A stretch of 64,000 nucleotides of DNA from an uncultured Bacteroidia bacterium (GCA_902800045.1 CADCCZ010000005.1:171966-235965), one strand, 5' to 3'; shown: positions 8,597-18,484, counted from the first letter of the stretch. Translations and numbers: made by a program. The notes: generated from the sequence alone by a model not told the origin.

Positions 8597-10141
8597 ATGG
8601 ACACATTAACTATTGGAATTATCATCGGTGTTGTAGCATTCGCAGTCGGAATTGCGATATCGTTCTTTCTTTGGGACCACATTCTTGTGAAGAAAAAGAA
8701 CAAGATCGTAAACGAAGCAAAGTCGGAAGCTGAAGTAATTAAGAAGGAAAAAGAACTCGCTGCAAAGGAAAAATTTCTGCAACTGAAAGCCGAAAACGAC
8801 AAGAACTTCAACGAAAAGAACCAAAAAATAGCAGTTGCCGAAAATAGAATCAAGCAGAAGGAAGCCAACATAACCGCCAAACTTGAAGAACTGCAACGTT
8901 CGAAGAAAGAAAACGACAACCTCAGAGAAAACCTCAACAAACAAATAGAACTGGCTGAAAAGAAAGCCGAAGAACTTGACAAGGTACATAAGGCTCAGGT
9001 TGAGAAACTCGAAAGTCTGTCGGGAATTTCATCGGAACAGGCAAAGAAAGAACTCATCGAATCGATGCAGGAAAATGCTAAGGCCGAAGCTATTACACTC
9101 ATAAACGACATTATCGACGAGGCCAAGATGACAGCCAACAAGGAGGCTAAGCGCATCATCCTCGAAACAATACAGCGTGTCGCTACCGAAACTGCTATCG
9201 AGAACGCAGTTACAGTATTCCACATCGAAAGCGACGAACTGAAAGGCCGTATCATCGGTCGCGAAGGCCGTAACATCAGAGCTTTGGAAGCTGCAACAGG
9301 CGTTGAAATCGTTGTCGACGACACACCAGAAGCAATACTTCTTTCGGCATTCGACCCAGTACGCCGCGAAATCGCAAGACTTTCGTTGCATCAATTAGTT
9401 ACCGATGGTAGAATCCACCCCGCACGTATCGAGGAAGTGGTAAACAAGACCACCAAGCAGATAGAGGAAGAAATCATCGAAGTTGGTAAGCGCACATCGA
9501 TAGACCTCGGCGTACACAACCTGCATCCAGAACTTATCCGCCTCATCGGTAAGATGAAATACCGTTCGTCGTACGGACAGAACCTATTGCAACACTCGCG
9601 CGAAGTTGCTAACCTCTGTGCAATCATGGCAGCAGAACTCGGACTTAACACCAAGTTGGCTAAGCGCGCTGGTCTGCTCCACGATATTGGCAAGGTTTCG
9701 GACGAAGAACCGGAACTTCCACACGCAATTTACGGCATGAAGTTGGCAGAAAAGTACAAGGAAAAACCAGAGGTTTGCAATGCAATCGGTGCTCACCACG
9801 ACGAAACCGAGATGACAAGCCTCATCGCTCCTATAGTACAGATTTGCGATGCTATTTCAGGTGCTCGCCCAGGTGCTCGCCGCGAAATCGTCGAATCGTA
9901 CATCAAGCGTCTGAAAGACCTCGAAAACCTTGCCCTCTCCTACCCGAGCGTTGTAAAGACATACGCAATTCAGGCAGGTCGCGAGCTTAGGGTTATCGTA
10001 GGCAGCGAAAAGATTACTGATGCCGAATCGGAACAGCTGAGCCTCGAAATTGCAAGACGCGTTCAGGACGAAATGACATATCCTGGACAGGTAAAGATTA
10101 CTGTTATCAGGGAAACAAGATCTGTAAACTATGCAAAGTAA
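8597..10141 (+). CDS. rny: Ribonuclease Y
   Basis: 514 residues. An N-terminal membrane helix (about 5-25), a long charged coiled coil (35-150), a KH RNA-binding domain (about 205-270; [19 protein letters not shown]) and an HD metal-dependent hydrolase domain with LLHDIGK (H362, D363) appear in the order of the family. RNase Y is the membrane-anchored endonuclease that starts mRNA decay in many bacteria lacking RNase E. It follows the 6S-like RNA and overlaps the next gene by 11 nt. Confidence 0.96.
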   Translation: MDTLTIGIIIGVVAFAVGIAISFFLWDHILVKKKNKIVNEAKSEAEVIKKEKELAAKEKFLQLKAENDKNFNEKNQKIAVAENRIKQKEANITAKLEELQRSKKENDNLRENLNKQIELAEKKAEELDKVHKAQVEKLESLSGISSEQAKKELIESMQENAKAEAITLINDIIDEAKMTANKEAKRIILETIQRVATETAIENAVTVFHIESDELKGRIIGREGRNIRALEAATGVEIVVDDTPEAILLSAFDPVRREIARLSLHQLVTDGRIHPARIEEVVNKTTKQIEEEIIEVGKRTSIDLGVHNLHPELIRLIGKMKYRSSYGQNLLQHSREVANLCAIMAAELGLNTKLAKRAGLLHDIGKVSDEEPELPHAIYGMKLAEKYKEKPEVCNAIGAHHDETEMTSLIAPIVQICDAISGARPGARREIVESYIKRLKDLENLALSYPSVVKTYAIQAGRELRVIVGSEKITDAESEQLSLEIARRVQDEMTYPGQVKITVIRETRSVNYAK

Positions 10142-11123
10142 CGGCATATTGCACGATTCTAAAGTATTGGTTACCGGTGGAGCTGGATTCATCGGTTCCA
10201 ATATTGTTGAACGCCTGCTGACTCAGGACAACAAGGTCGTCTGCCTCGACAATTTCTCGACAGGCAAGCGCGAAAATGTTGAACCATTCTTGCACGACAG
10301 CAACTTCACGCTCATCGAAGGCGACATACGCGACTTGGAAACTTGCCGTAAGGCTTGCGAAGGCATCGAAATTGTGCTTCACGAAGCTGCACTTGGTTCG
10401 GTGCCCCGTAGCATCAACGACCCGATAACGACCAATGCTGTCAACATCGGCGGATTTCTCAACATGATTGTTGCTGCAAGAGATGCAAAGGTAAAACGCT
10501 TTGTATATGCTGCTAGTTCATCGACCTACGGAGATTCGAAGACATTGCCGAAAGTCGAGGAAAATATTGGCAAACCGCTGTCGCCATACGCAATAACAAA
10601 ATATGTAGATGAACTATATGCAGGCATTTTCGGAAGTCTTTATGGTATGAGTACGGTTGGCTTGCGCTATTTCAACGTATTTGGCAAACGTCAGGATCCC
10701 GAAAGTGCGTATGCTGCAGTTTTTCCAAAATTCATAAAGGCATTGATAAACCACAAGTCGCCAGTAATTTATGGCGATGGCGAGCAGTCGAGAGACTTTA
10801 CTTACATTGACAATGTAATACAAGCCAACGAACTCGCAGCAACGACAACAAATCCAGAAGCCGAAAATGCTGTTTTCAATGTTGCATTCGGCGAAAGCAA
10901 TTCGCTCAACGACCTCACCAACGAGTTAGTTGCTTACCTTATAGAATTTGACCACGAAATTGCAAATGTGAAGATTGAGCACGGCCCCGAAAGGCTTGGC
11001 GACATCCGCGATTCGTTGGCGTCCATTGAAAAAGCAAAACGAGTACTCGGGTACAATCCGCATTACGATGTCCACGAAGGACTGAAACATGCAATAAAAT
11101 GGTATTACGAATATCTGAAATAA
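10131..11123 (+). CDS. NAD-dependent sugar-nucleotide epimerase (WbpP/UDP-GlcNAc 4-epimerase-like)
   Basis: 330-residue extended short-chain dehydrogenase. The Rossmann motif is GGAGFIGS at 16-23, and the catalytic Tyr-Lys pair is Y153 and K157 in [14 protein letters not shown] and [14 protein letters not shown] are strongly reminiscent of WbpP/TviC-type UDP-N-acetylhexosamine 4-epimerases, which make precursors for surface polysaccharide. Substrate cannot be fixed from sequence alone; UDP-Glc/GlcA epimerase is an alternative. The start overlaps rny by 11 nt, suggesting translational coupling. A terminator follows at once. Confidence 0.88.
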   Translation: MQSNGILHDSKVLVTGGAGFIGSNIVERLLTQDNKVVCLDNFSTGKRENVEPFLHDSNFTLIEGDIRDLETCRKACEGIEIVLHEAALGSVPRSINDPITTNAVNIGGFLNMIVAARDAKVKRFVYAASSSTYGDSKTLPKVEENIGKPLSPYAITKYVDELYAGIFGSLYGMSTVGLRYFNVFGKRQDPESAYAAVFPKFIKALINHKSPVIYGDGEQSRDFTYIDNVIQANELAATTTNPEAENAVFNVAFGESNSLNDLTNELVAYLIEFDHEIANVKIEHGPERLGDIRDSLASIEKAKRVLGYNPHYDVHEGLKHAIKWYYEYLK

Positions 11124-11150
11124 AAAAAAGCCCCGATTTGGGGCTTTTTT
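11124..11150. terminator. Bidirectional terminator between convergent genes
   Basis: AAAGCCCC pairs with GGGGCTTT around GATTT, flanked by A-run and T-run. It can end both the epimerase transcript and the minus-strand operon that ends at 11163. Confidence 0.9.
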
Positions 11151-11162
11151 GTTTTTCTTGAA

Positions 11163-12026
11163 TTAAGGCTTCTTTACTACAGTCTTTCCTGATCCCGAAC
11201 TTGAGCTACTCGAACTTGAGCTTCCCGAAGATGTTGTTGCTGGCTTGCCGACTGTTGGTGTGCCAGTCTTTGTTGCAGTACTGCCAGAACTCGAAGAAGT
11301 TGACGTACTAGTTGATGAACCTGAGCCACCAAATACTCTCTGAAGCAAAGAAGTTGTACGAGCCGATGTCTTGGTGCGAATTTCCTTCTCTTCCTTGGCC
11401 ATAATCTTGAAAATACCATCTACGGTACGTTCGGTGACATACTGTGTGAGGTCGGTATTTACCTGCGAGCCACCAGTTAATGCCATTAATGCATTGTATT
11501 TGGTTGCCAATGGAGTCCAGTACGAAGCCAACTTAATCTTTTCGTTCGACTTTGCCACAACAGATGTAACTTTGGATGTAATAGCCGACAAAGTGGTCTT
11601 CTTCATGTACTGCGTAGCTGCATCGTCGTTACCTCTAATTATACCAAGTGCATCGTTTATGGTCATCTGCGTAATGGCCGTCTTGAAAATTTCCTTGACA
11701 CCCGAAGCAGCGTCCTCTGCCGAACGATTCAACTTTTCTGTAAACTGATTAACCTGATTGGAAAAGCCAACTTGTTTCAATTTTTCCTCAACATTCTTAA
11801 GTGCTGGAGGGAAAGGAATCTTAACTTCCCCATTCTGGAAAAAGCCATTGGTTACGCCAAGTTTTGCCAATGAATTATCGGCACTTGTCTGCAAAAGTTC
11901 CTTTACAGCCTTACCCAATTCGGTCTGCGACATCGAACCTAGGGTAGTATTGCCAGTTGTCGAAAGCAACATATCGCAACCACAGAAGCAAGCTGCCATC
12001 ATTAATATCACAAATATTCTTTTCAT
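11163..12026 (-). CDS. DUF4197 lipoprotein with Ser/Gly-rich tail
   Basis: 287 residues. The N-terminus is a lipoprotein signal with several cysteines (CFCGCDML). The main body (about 35-235) matches DUF4197, a helical family of unknown function found in Bacteroidetes and Proteobacteria. A tail of about 50 residues is almost only Ser, Thr and Gly, ending KTVVKKP. This low-complexity tail is not part of the family and could vary by strand slippage. It is the last gene of the SDR-cstA-DUF4197 run, 17 nt after cstA. Confidence 0.8.
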   Translation of the reverse strand: MKRIFVILMMAACFCGCDMLLSTTGNTTLGSMSQTELGKAVKELLQTSADNSLAKLGVTNGFFQNGEVKIPFPPALKNVEEKLKQVGFSNQVNQFTEKLNRSAEDAASGVKEIFKTAITQMTINDALGIIRGNDDAATQYMKKTTLSAITSKVTSVVAKSNEKIKLASYWTPLATKYNALMALTGGSQVNTDLTQYVTERTVDGIFKIMAKEEKEIRTKTSARTTSLLQRVFGGSGSSTSTSTSSSSGSTATKTGTPTVGKPATTSSGSSSSSSSSSGSGKTVVKKP

Positions 12027-12043
12027 ATCTTAAGTTTTTAAAA

Positions 12044-13495
12044 TTAATCTTCTTTTACTACCGATTTTGCTGCACGGAAATGCTTCCACAGGAAAAATCC
12101 GACACAAGACGCTAATGTCACCGCTCCGCCAATCGAATACGAAATTGCCTTTCCTAATCCAAAACCTTCCTTTTCGGCAATGAAAATGAAAGTCGAGCAA
12201 ACCATTGTCATAAACAAGGCAGGAATCAAGGTTATCCAGTAGAATTTCTTCTTTATTGCCAAATAAACCGTTATTGCCCAAAGCGTAAACACGGACAAAA
12301 CCTGATTTGCCCACGCGAAGTAACGCCATATTACTTCGAAACTTTTAGGCGATGCAAGGCTGTATATCAAAATTCCTGCAGTTACAGCAAACATTGGAAC
12401 AGCAATAATCAGCCTGTTGCGTATTGGCTTCTGGTCGGAATGCATAAAGTCGGCGATTATCAGTCGCGCCGAACGCAGAGCCGTGTCGCCAGAGGTAACA
12501 GCAGCACTTATAACGCCAAGTATGGTAATCACAGCAATCACAGGTGTAAACCATGTTTCAGCAATAAGACCGACCATTGCAGGACCGCTCTTGCCCATAG
12601 TGTCGATTCCGCTTTCGGGCGAGAAGAAATAGGCAGCGGCAGCAGCCCAAATGAGAGCCACAATACCTTCGGTAATCATTGCTCCGTAGAAAATAGGGCG
12701 ACCCTGCTTCTCGTTTACCATACAACGAGCCATAAGCGGCGACTGCGTAGCGTGGAAACCAGAAATAGCACCGCAGGCTATTGATATGAACATCATCGGG
12801 AAAATCGGATTTTTATCGGCATATGGATGCTGGTTCTCAAGTCCATCCCACAATTCGGGAATTGCAGGCTGATAGCAAATGAACGCCACAACTATCGCCA
12901 CCGCCATTCCAAGCAACAGAATACCGAAAATAGGATATATGCGTCCGATAACCTTGTCGATTGGCAACAAAGTGGCTATCAGATAGTAAACCAAAATTAT
13001 TCCCACCCAGATGTAGATGTTCCAGTTTGGAGTGAAATGCGTATTTAGCAAAGTTGCTGGCGTATTCACAAATACCACACCGACAAGAATCATCAGTATT
13101 ACCATAAAGCCGCGCATAAACTGCTTCACGCCTTTGCCGAGGTAGTCGCCGTGGATTTCGGGCAGACTGCAACCTTTGTTGCGCAGCGAAATCATTCCTG
13201 CAAAGAAATCGTGGACTGCACCAGCAAAAATACTTCCGAACACTATCCAAAGGAAAGATGCAGTACCGAACCTTGCACCCATAATGGCACCGCAGATTGG
13301 TCCAACTCCAGCAATGTTGAGGAATTGAATCATAAAGATTCGCCACGGTTTCATTGGGATGTAGTCAACGCCATCGGCCATACTGACGGCTGGCGTTACG
13401 CGGTTCTTGTCGATGCCGAAAATGCGCTCGGCCAACTTTCCGTAGAGGAAATAACCGACAATCAGCACCGCAATGGCTATAAAAAAGGTAATCAT
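12044..13495 (-). CDS. cstA: Carbon starvation protein A family transporter
   Basis: 483 residues with many membrane segments. GVGPICGAIMGARFG and GSIFAGAVHDFFAGMISLRN are hallmark CstA sequences. Members are linked to peptide or pyruvate uptake during carbon limitation. The protein is shorter than E. coli CstA (about 700 residues), as in other Bacteroidetes and Firmicutes. It lies 5 nt after the SDR gene and 17 nt before the DUF4197 gene, so the three are probably co-transcribed. Confidence 0.92.
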   Translation of the reverse strand: MITFFIAIAVLIVGYFLYGKLAERIFGIDKNRVTPAVSMADGVDYIPMKPWRIFMIQFLNIAGVGPICGAIMGARFGTASFLWIVFGSIFAGAVHDFFAGMISLRNKGCSLPEIHGDYLGKGVKQFMRGFMVILMILVGVVFVNTPATLLNTHFTPNWNIYIWVGIILVYYLIATLLPIDKVIGRIYPIFGILLLGMAVAIVVAFICYQPAIPELWDGLENQHPYADKNPIFPMMFISIACGAISGFHATQSPLMARCMVNEKQGRPIFYGAMITEGIVALIWAAAAAYFFSPESGIDTMGKSGPAMVGLIAETWFTPVIAVITILGVISAAVTSGDTALRSARLIIADFMHSDQKPIRNRLIIAVPMFAVTAGILIYSLASPKSFEVIWRYFAWANQVLSVFTLWAITVYLAIKKKFYWITLIPALFMTMVCSTFIFIAEKEGFGLGKAISYSIGGAVTLASCVGFFLWKHFRAAKSVVKED

Positions 13496-13500
13496 ACTAT

Positions 13501-14262
13501 TTATTTTTTACGGAAATTCACAGTTGAGTTTGCCTGAGCAGCCGGCATCACAATCATATCGTTGATGCAGACGTGTGCAGGACGGGTTACGATGTAGAGG
13601 ATGAAATCGGCAATGTCTTCGGCGTAAAGCGGAGTAAGTCCGTCGTAGGTATGGTCGGCGCGTTCCTTGTCGCCATGGAAACGAACGGTGGAGAATTCGG
13701 TATTGACCATTCCCGGCGAAACCTGCGAAACCTTCACGCCATACGGAAGCATATCGATGCGCATACCTTTTGTCAGTGCGTCAACTGCGTGTTTTGTAGC
13801 ACAATAGACATTCCCGTTCGCATAAACTTCCTTGCCTGCGATTGAATCTATGTTCACGATGTGACCCGACTTGCGTTCAATCATCATCGGCGAAACCTTA
13901 CGTGTAAGGTAAAGCAAACCTTTCACGTTGGTATCAATCATCTTTTCCCAGTCCTCGATGTCGCCGCTCTGAATCGGGTCAAGTCCCGATGCCAGACCTG
14001 CGTTATTGACCAAAACATCGATGTTTTTCCACTCTGCCGGCAACGAATCTATTGCCTCGCACACCTGTTTGTTGTCGCGAACGTCGAAATTGAGCGCATA
14101 AACCTTTGAATCGGTTGCACTTTCGATTTCTTTTTTCAATTCCACAAGTCTCTCGTTGCGACGACCGGTAATTATTACATTATAACCGTTTTTAGCTAAT
14201 ATTTCGGCAGTTGCCTTTCCAATTCCGGCGGTTGCGCCAGATACCAATGCTATCTTTTTCAT
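13501..14262 (-). CDS. Short-chain dehydrogenase/reductase (YdfG-like)
   Basis: 253 residues with the full classical SDR set: GATAGIG at 9-15 for NAD(P) binding, NNAG at 86-89, S140, Y153 and K157 (YCATK). R34-R35 after the second strand suggests preference for NADP. The C-terminal half resembles YdfG-type 3-hydroxy acid (serine/allo-threonine) dehydrogenases, which is the best functional guess. It is the first gene of an apparent operon with cstA. A near-consensus minus-strand -7 box (TATCTTTA) is at 14291-14298. Confidence 0.88.
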   Translation of the reverse strand: MKKIALVSGATAGIGKATAEILAKNGYNVIITGRRNERLVELKKEIESATDSKVYALNFDVRDNKQVCEAIDSLPAEWKNIDVLVNNAGLASGLDPIQSGDIEDWEKMIDTNVKGLLYLTRKVSPMMIERKSGHIVNIDSIAGKEVYANGNVYCATKHAVDALTKGMRIDMLPYGVKVSQVSPGMVNTEFSTVRFHGDKERADHTYDGLTPLYAEDIADFILYIVTRPAHVCINDMIVMPAAQANSTVNFRKK

Positions 14263-14350
14263 TGCAAAATCGTTTTTAGAAATTGAGATGTAAAGATAGA
14301 TAAAATTTTTGTCGGTACTACCACTTTTAACTGCTAACTTTTAATTTATT

Positions 14351-14370
14351 AGTCGTTGCTCGCAACGACT
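14351..14370. repeat. Dispersed palindrome (variant)
   Basis: AGTCGTTGC and GCAACGACT pair around TC. It abuts the stop codon of the minus-strand gene at 14371 and may end its transcript. It is a variant of the GACGCAA/TTGCGTC palindrome family. Confidence 0.65.
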
Positions 14371-15774
14371 CTACATCTCTTCCACCTCAAATATCTCGAA
14401 CCTGCTCTTTCCCTCCCAATACTTTTCTATTGCCAGACGACGGATTTCGCTCCAATAGACATCCGATTCCAAACCATGCTTCTGCACGAGGGCCATAACA
14501 TCGGAGGCTATTTCGCGCTTCACTTCATCTTTAACCTTGAAAAGCAGTTTACGACCGTTGTAATTCACAACTACCGATGGGGAGACATCCTTATCTGCCG
14601 AAATCGTTATCGCACCATAACCCAAAGTTGTCCCCGCTCCTATCTGCAAGCCATCGTTGAGACAACTTATTGGCGGTTCGGAGCCAGCATTCGACACAAT
14701 TGTAACCTCATCGAGACCAACGTGCAAATATTCCAAGATGCGAAGTCCCATCTTTGCACCGATTATGGAATAAATTCCCAAATGCGAGTGCATTTCCGAA
14801 GTCAGAAGCACCAATTTGTACTCGGTGTAGCCATATTTCTGTATCATTTGCTCGGCTATTGGCGCAACATCAGCCGACAGCAACGACTTATTTTTTGGCA
14901 TTTCGGTAATTATTATGCCCTTTTCTGTTTCGGTGGAATTCAGTACTCGCGTTGCTATTACATCGAAATATGAATCTGGCTTTGGAGTAAGCACCGAAAT
15001 GTTTTGGTTTGCCGTCTCGCTGAACAATTCCGGATAAAGGATATAGAACGGTAACAAATCGTCGTAAAAACGGACTGATGTAAACGTCTGACCCTGATAG
15101 TATTTAGCGAAAGTCTGTGCGTATGGAGTATTGATTTCGGGCAGCAGCGAGAGAAAATCGTCGGGATAGAACACTCTGCCTGCATCCAAAACCTTCAGTT
15201 TCAGCCCCGAAGCAAGAACTTTCTCGTATGCCGACTTGTCCATCTGGTAATTGTAACCACAGGGCTGACCATCATTTGTACTCGATGCCCAAAGCACGTA
15301 ACTGATTTTCGATGCAAGTTCCGGATGCTTGTCAACAAGGTCGGCAAGGTTCGTCAATGGTCCCATAGCAACATATATCACTGGCTTGCGACTGTTTGTA
15401 ATGGTCGTAAAAACGGCATCGGCACGAGGTTTTATGGTGAAATCCGTCCTATTTTTCCAAAAATCTATGGCTGGCGAACAATTTTTCTTGAAATTCTTGG
15501 CATCCAAGCCCTTTCCAAGCAATATTCCCTCGTGGTGAAGTTCGCCAAGCAGCGAAGCCAAACATTGCGAAGATGTTTCTGCATCGAGCACAGCACCGAC
15601 CGACTGCACAGCATCGATGTTGAAATCGCGCGATGCCATGAAATATGTCAAAGCACGGAAATCGTCCATACCACAGTCGGTGTCAATCACCACGTTGTAC
15701 TTTGCCCGCTGATGTGCAGAAGCCTCATCGACAGGTGCAAAAACCAGAAGCAATATTATCAAGCCAATAATCAT
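14371..15774 (-). CDS. Nucleoside hydrolase fused to a degenerate FmdE-like domain
   Basis: 467 residues with an N-terminal signal or anchor helix (1-20). Residues about 27-300 resemble inosine-uridine nucleoside hydrolases: the calcium-binding aspartate cluster is D31, D33, D37 and D38 in DTDCGMDD. VAMGPLTNLADLV is also typical of the family. Residues about 320-430 resemble FmdE (PF02663): MHSHLGIYSIIGAKMGL and CLNDGLQIGAGTTLGYGAI follow the FmdE pattern. However, the cysteines expected in HGHxCPG and in GCT are absent. The N-half may cleave exported ribosides or a related substrate; the C-half's role is unknown. The domain pairing is unusual in my experience. A database check of architecture would tell whether it is common in Bacteroidales. 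Confidence 0.8.
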   Translation of the reverse strand: MIIGLIILLLVFAPVDEASAHQRAKYNVVIDTDCGMDDFRALTYFMASRDFNIDAVQSVGAVLDAETSSQCLASLLGELHHEGILLGKGLDAKNFKKNCSPAIDFWKNRTDFTIKPRADAVFTTITNSRKPVIYVAMGPLTNLADLVDKHPELASKISYVLWASSTNDGQPCGYNYQMDKSAYEKVLASGLKLKVLDAGRVFYPDDFLSLLPEINTPYAQTFAKYYQGQTFTSVRFYDDLLPFYILYPELFSETANQNISVLTPKPDSYFDVIATRVLNSTETEKGIIITEMPKNKSLLSADVAPIAEQMIQKYGYTEYKLVLLTSEMHSHLGIYSIIGAKMGLRILEYLHVGLDEVTIVSNAGSEPPISCLNDGLQIGAGTTLGYGAITISADKDVSPSVVVNYNGRKLLFKVKDEVKREIASDVMALVQKHGLESDVYWSEIRRLAIEKYWEGKSRFEIFEVEEM

Positions 15775-15912
15775 GCGATAAATTTGGCGTAAAAATAAAT
15801 AATATTTGGGATTTACGAAGTATTATTAACTTCGTTATGCAAGGATATTAAAGCAAAGGAGGTCGCATAAAAATGCAACCTCCCTTTGTAACACCCTATA
15901 AATCAACATAAA

Positions 15913-16785
15913 TTACTTTACAAGTTTGCAGACTGGGCGAACTGACATACCAAAGTAACGTTCAACGCTACTTGCACCGCAATCGTCAGTAATAGAGGTA
16001 AGCGCCCAAGCAGCCTCGGTATGATCTGAATCGAGCGAAGATGACCAATAATAACCGTATTCGCCAATTCCATCGAGGATATCATCAAGACGTGCACCAG
16101 ATGCGGGAAGGAAGAGGCTATTTCCGTTAGTTGCTGTAAACAAACGTCCTACCACCCCGTTTTGAGCAGTCCATTCGTTTGTGCAATTGCTAAACAATTC
16201 TACAAATTCATCCTTAGTCGGCATACGCCATCCGTTACCCCAGATTGCTGCTGCAGCATCGGCACTTGCCGGAAGTGTTGCAGGAGAATCGGAATAGGTA
16301 TAATTAGCATTGTCATAGACTTCTTTTGTAGCAGTTTCGCCCCACGCATAGTAGTTTCCATTACCTTCGGGAGTATCGGCACCTACATTGCAAGTAGCCC
16401 ATAAAGTTCCGCTCGGCAAACCAAGGTCGACGTATGCATGTCCGCCCAAAGGAGCTGAGGGATCGCCACCAGAAGCTGCATTTTCGGTCCACTGCGCATA
16501 GAGCGTCATGTCGGAAACTACAGTTATAGCTTCTTCGTCACGATACGAGGTGCCTGTTCCAGCCTGAATTGTGTTCCACCCTGCAAAGGTATAGCCTTCG
16601 CGAGCAAAAGCATTCTTTGTAAGAGGCTGCTGTTCACCTTCGGTAAATGTTTGCGATACCATTGTACCAGTTCCACCATTTGCGTCGAAAGTAACCGTAT
16701 AGGTTTCTTTCTTGTCGCATCCACTAATTGCTATCAATCCCATAACAGATACAATAGCAAAGACTAAGAAATATACTTTTTTCAT
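15913..16785 (-). CDS. Lipoprotein with InlB-type repeat and Fib_succ_major domain
   Basis: 290 residues from the ATG at 16785. A longer frame from 16887 exists, but the -7 box at 16856-16863 and the signal MKKVYFLVF favour the shorter start. The lipobox is ISGC. Residues about 27-95 form one Listeria-Bacteroides (Flg_new) repeat, with TVTFDANGGTG and GYTFAGWNT. Residues about 105-290 match the Fibrobacter succinogenes major paralogous domain (AYVDLGLPSGTLWATCNVGA, WRMPTKDEF, YYWSSS, SVRPV). Such proteins are surface-exposed and of unknown function. Confidence 0.88.
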   Translation of the reverse strand: MKKVYFLVFAIVSVMGLIAISGCDKKETYTVTFDANGGTGTMVSQTFTEGEQQPLTKNAFAREGYTFAGWNTIQAGTGTSYRDEEAITVVSDMTLYAQWTENAASGGDPSAPLGGHAYVDLGLPSGTLWATCNVGADTPEGNGNYYAWGETATKEVYDNANYTYSDSPATLPASADAAAAIWGNGWRMPTKDEFVELFSNCTNEWTAQNGVVGRLFTATNGNSLFLPASGARLDDILDGIGEYGYYWSSSLDSDHTEAAWALTSITDDCGASSVERYFGMSVRPVCKLVK

Positions 16786-16855
16786 GATATAATTATTTAA
16801 AACACTAACATTCAATAAATTACAAAACACTAACACGCCCAACAGCGACAATAGC

Positions 16856-16863
16856 AAAGTTAA
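16856..16863 (-). promoter_or_regulatory. -7 promoter box (minus strand) for the Fib_succ_major lipoprotein
   Basis: Reads TAACTTTG on the minus strand. It is 70 nt upstream of the chosen start at 16785 and downstream of the longer alternative start. Confidence 0.5.
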
Positions 16864-16950
16864 ATAATTTATGACAATTGACAACAAAATAATTTTTAAA
16901 GTCTAGATTTTTTCGAAACATCAAATCTTTGATTTGTTGCAAACATTCAC

Positions 16951-16958
16951 TATCTTTG
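16951..16958 (+). promoter_or_regulatory. -7 promoter box of mgtE
   Basis: TATCTTTG is a full match to TAnnTTTG, 19 nt before the ATG at 16978. Transcription would start a few bases before that ATG, so the TTG at 16969 is less likely as start. Confidence 0.7.
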
Positions 16959-16977
16959 CGCACAAATTTTGCGGGAG

Positions 16978-18336
16978 ATGGCAGTCGAAATAAAAAAAGA
17001 ATTCTTAGACGAACTTACCGAAGTCATACAAAATCGTGACTCGGCAAGAGCTGCGGAGATGATACAGGATATGCACCCTGCCGACATCGCCGAATACTTC
17101 GAGGAAATCGACCTCGACGACTGCACCTTTTTGTTCATGCTGCTCGATGCCGAGACCAAAGCCGATGTGCTTGTTGAACTCGAGGATGACGAGCGTGAAA
17201 AACTTCTCGAAACAATCCCAAGCGATGTCATTGGTGAACAGCTCATCGACAAGATGGAATCGGATGATGCTGCCGACATTCTTGGTGACTTGGACGACGA
17301 TGTGCAGGAGGAAATTCTTTCGCACGTCAAGGACGTTGACCAGGCTGGCGACATTGTTGACCTGTTGAGCTACGACGAAGATACCGCCGGTGGTATCATG
17401 GCTAAGGAGCTTGTGTCGATAAACGAGAACCTTACCGTGAAGCAAGCTCTCGGCGAAATGCGTGACCAAGCCGAATTGATTGACGAAATATACTACCTGT
17501 ATGTAGTTGACGACAATAATATCTTCAAAGGTACGGTTTCGTTGAAATCTTTGCTGTTCAGTTCCACCAACCAGAAGATTATCAACATATTGGAGGAGGA
17601 TACCGTCTCGGTAAAGACTGACGACAAAGCCGAAGAGGTCGCAAAAATCATGGAAAAGTACGACTTGGTGGCAATTCCAGTTGTCGATAGCATTGGTCGT
17701 CTGATGGGACGAATCACCATCGACGATGTTGTAGATGTCATCCGCGAAAATGCCGAAGAGGACTACCAGTTGAGCGCAGGTATTACCAAAGATGTCAACT
17801 TCTCGGACAGCGTATTCAAGCAGACGAAATCGCGTATACCGTGGTTGTTGATAGGAATGCTCGGCGGTGTTTTGTCGTCACAGATAATCGGTGTATTCGA
17901 CGAGGAAATGGCATCGTACACCTCGCTTGCAATGTTCCTTCCGCTTATCGCCGCTATGGGCGGAAACGCTGGTGTTCAGTCGTCGGCTATCGTTGTACAA
18001 GGTCTCGCCAGCGGCGACCTCGACATACACTCAACAGGCAAAAAGCTTTTCAAGGAATTCCGCATCGGCGCCTGCAACGGACTGATATGCGGAGGTTTGA
18101 TTTTCGCATACAACTTCTTCTTCTCCGACAGCTTTGCCCTTACTTTGTCGGTTAGCGTGGCTTTACTTTCGGTAATCGTGTTCGCAACCGTACTTGGCAC
18201 ACTTATTCCACTGTTGCTCAACAAGATGAAAGTTGACCCCGCCATCGCTACAGGACCATTTATCACCACTTTCAACGATATTATGGGTCTTATAATCTAT
18301 TTGCTCATTGCAAAGCAGATGTTCGCAATATTCTAG
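16978..18336 (+). CDS. mgtE: Magnesium transporter MgtE
   Basis: 452 residues. Domains in order: the MgtE N-terminal superhelical domain (about 5-125; acidic, magnesium sensing), paired CBS domains (about 130-255), a connecting plug helix, and five membrane helices (about 280-450). The conserved pore motif GGNAGVQSS is present, as is GPFITTFNDIMG. MgtE is a homodimeric Mg2+ channel closed by Mg2+ bound to the cytosolic domains. The ATG at 16978 is preferred over the TTG at 16969. The stop codon directly borders a mini-hairpin repeat array. Confidence 0.95.
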   Translation: MAVEIKKEFLDELTEVIQNRDSARAAEMIQDMHPADIAEYFEEIDLDDCTFLFMLLDAETKADVLVELEDDEREKLLETIPSDVIGEQLIDKMESDDAADILGDLDDDVQEEILSHVKDVDQAGDIVDLLSYDEDTAGGIMAKELVSINENLTVKQALGEMRDQAELIDEIYYLYVVDDNNIFKGTVSLKSLLFSSTNQKIINILEEDTVSVKTDDKAEEVAKIMEKYDLVAIPVVDSIGRLMGRITIDDVVDVIRENAEEDYQLSAGITKDVNFSDSVFKQTKSRIPWLLIGMLGGVLSSQIIGVFDEEMASYTSLAMFLPLIAAMGGNAGVQSSAIVVQGLASGDLDIHSTGKKLFKEFRIGACNGLICGGLIFAYNFFFSDSFALTLSVSVALLSVIVFATVLGTLIPLLLNKMKVDPAIATGPFITTFNDIMGLIIYLLIAKQMFAIF

Positions 18337-18431
18337 GCTGACGCCTGTTTCAATGCCTTCGGCGTTTCTAAGTTTCAATGGCTACGCCGTTTCTAGGTTT
18401 CTTGGGCTAAAGCCCGTTTCTGGGTTTCAGG
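18337..18431 (-). repeat. Mini-hairpin repeat array (reverse orientation)
   Basis: Read on the minus strand this is a series of AGAAAC or TTGAAAC spacers with small inverted repeats: GGGCTTTAGCCC, GGCGTAGCC, GCCGAAGGC and GGCGTCAGCC. It belongs to the family at 26.7, 29.2 and 29.8 kb. It begins at the base after the mgtE stop codon. Confidence 0.75.
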
Positions 18432-18484
18432 GGTGAGGCGCTAAATGTCTTAAATATCAGAGGCAAAACATTTCGTGGACATCA

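Noticed and set aside
16785-16887. Longer N-terminus for the Fib_succ_major lipoprotein
   Set aside because: It would start upstream of the -7 box at 16856-16863 and put a second hydrophobic stretch before a good lipoprotein signal.
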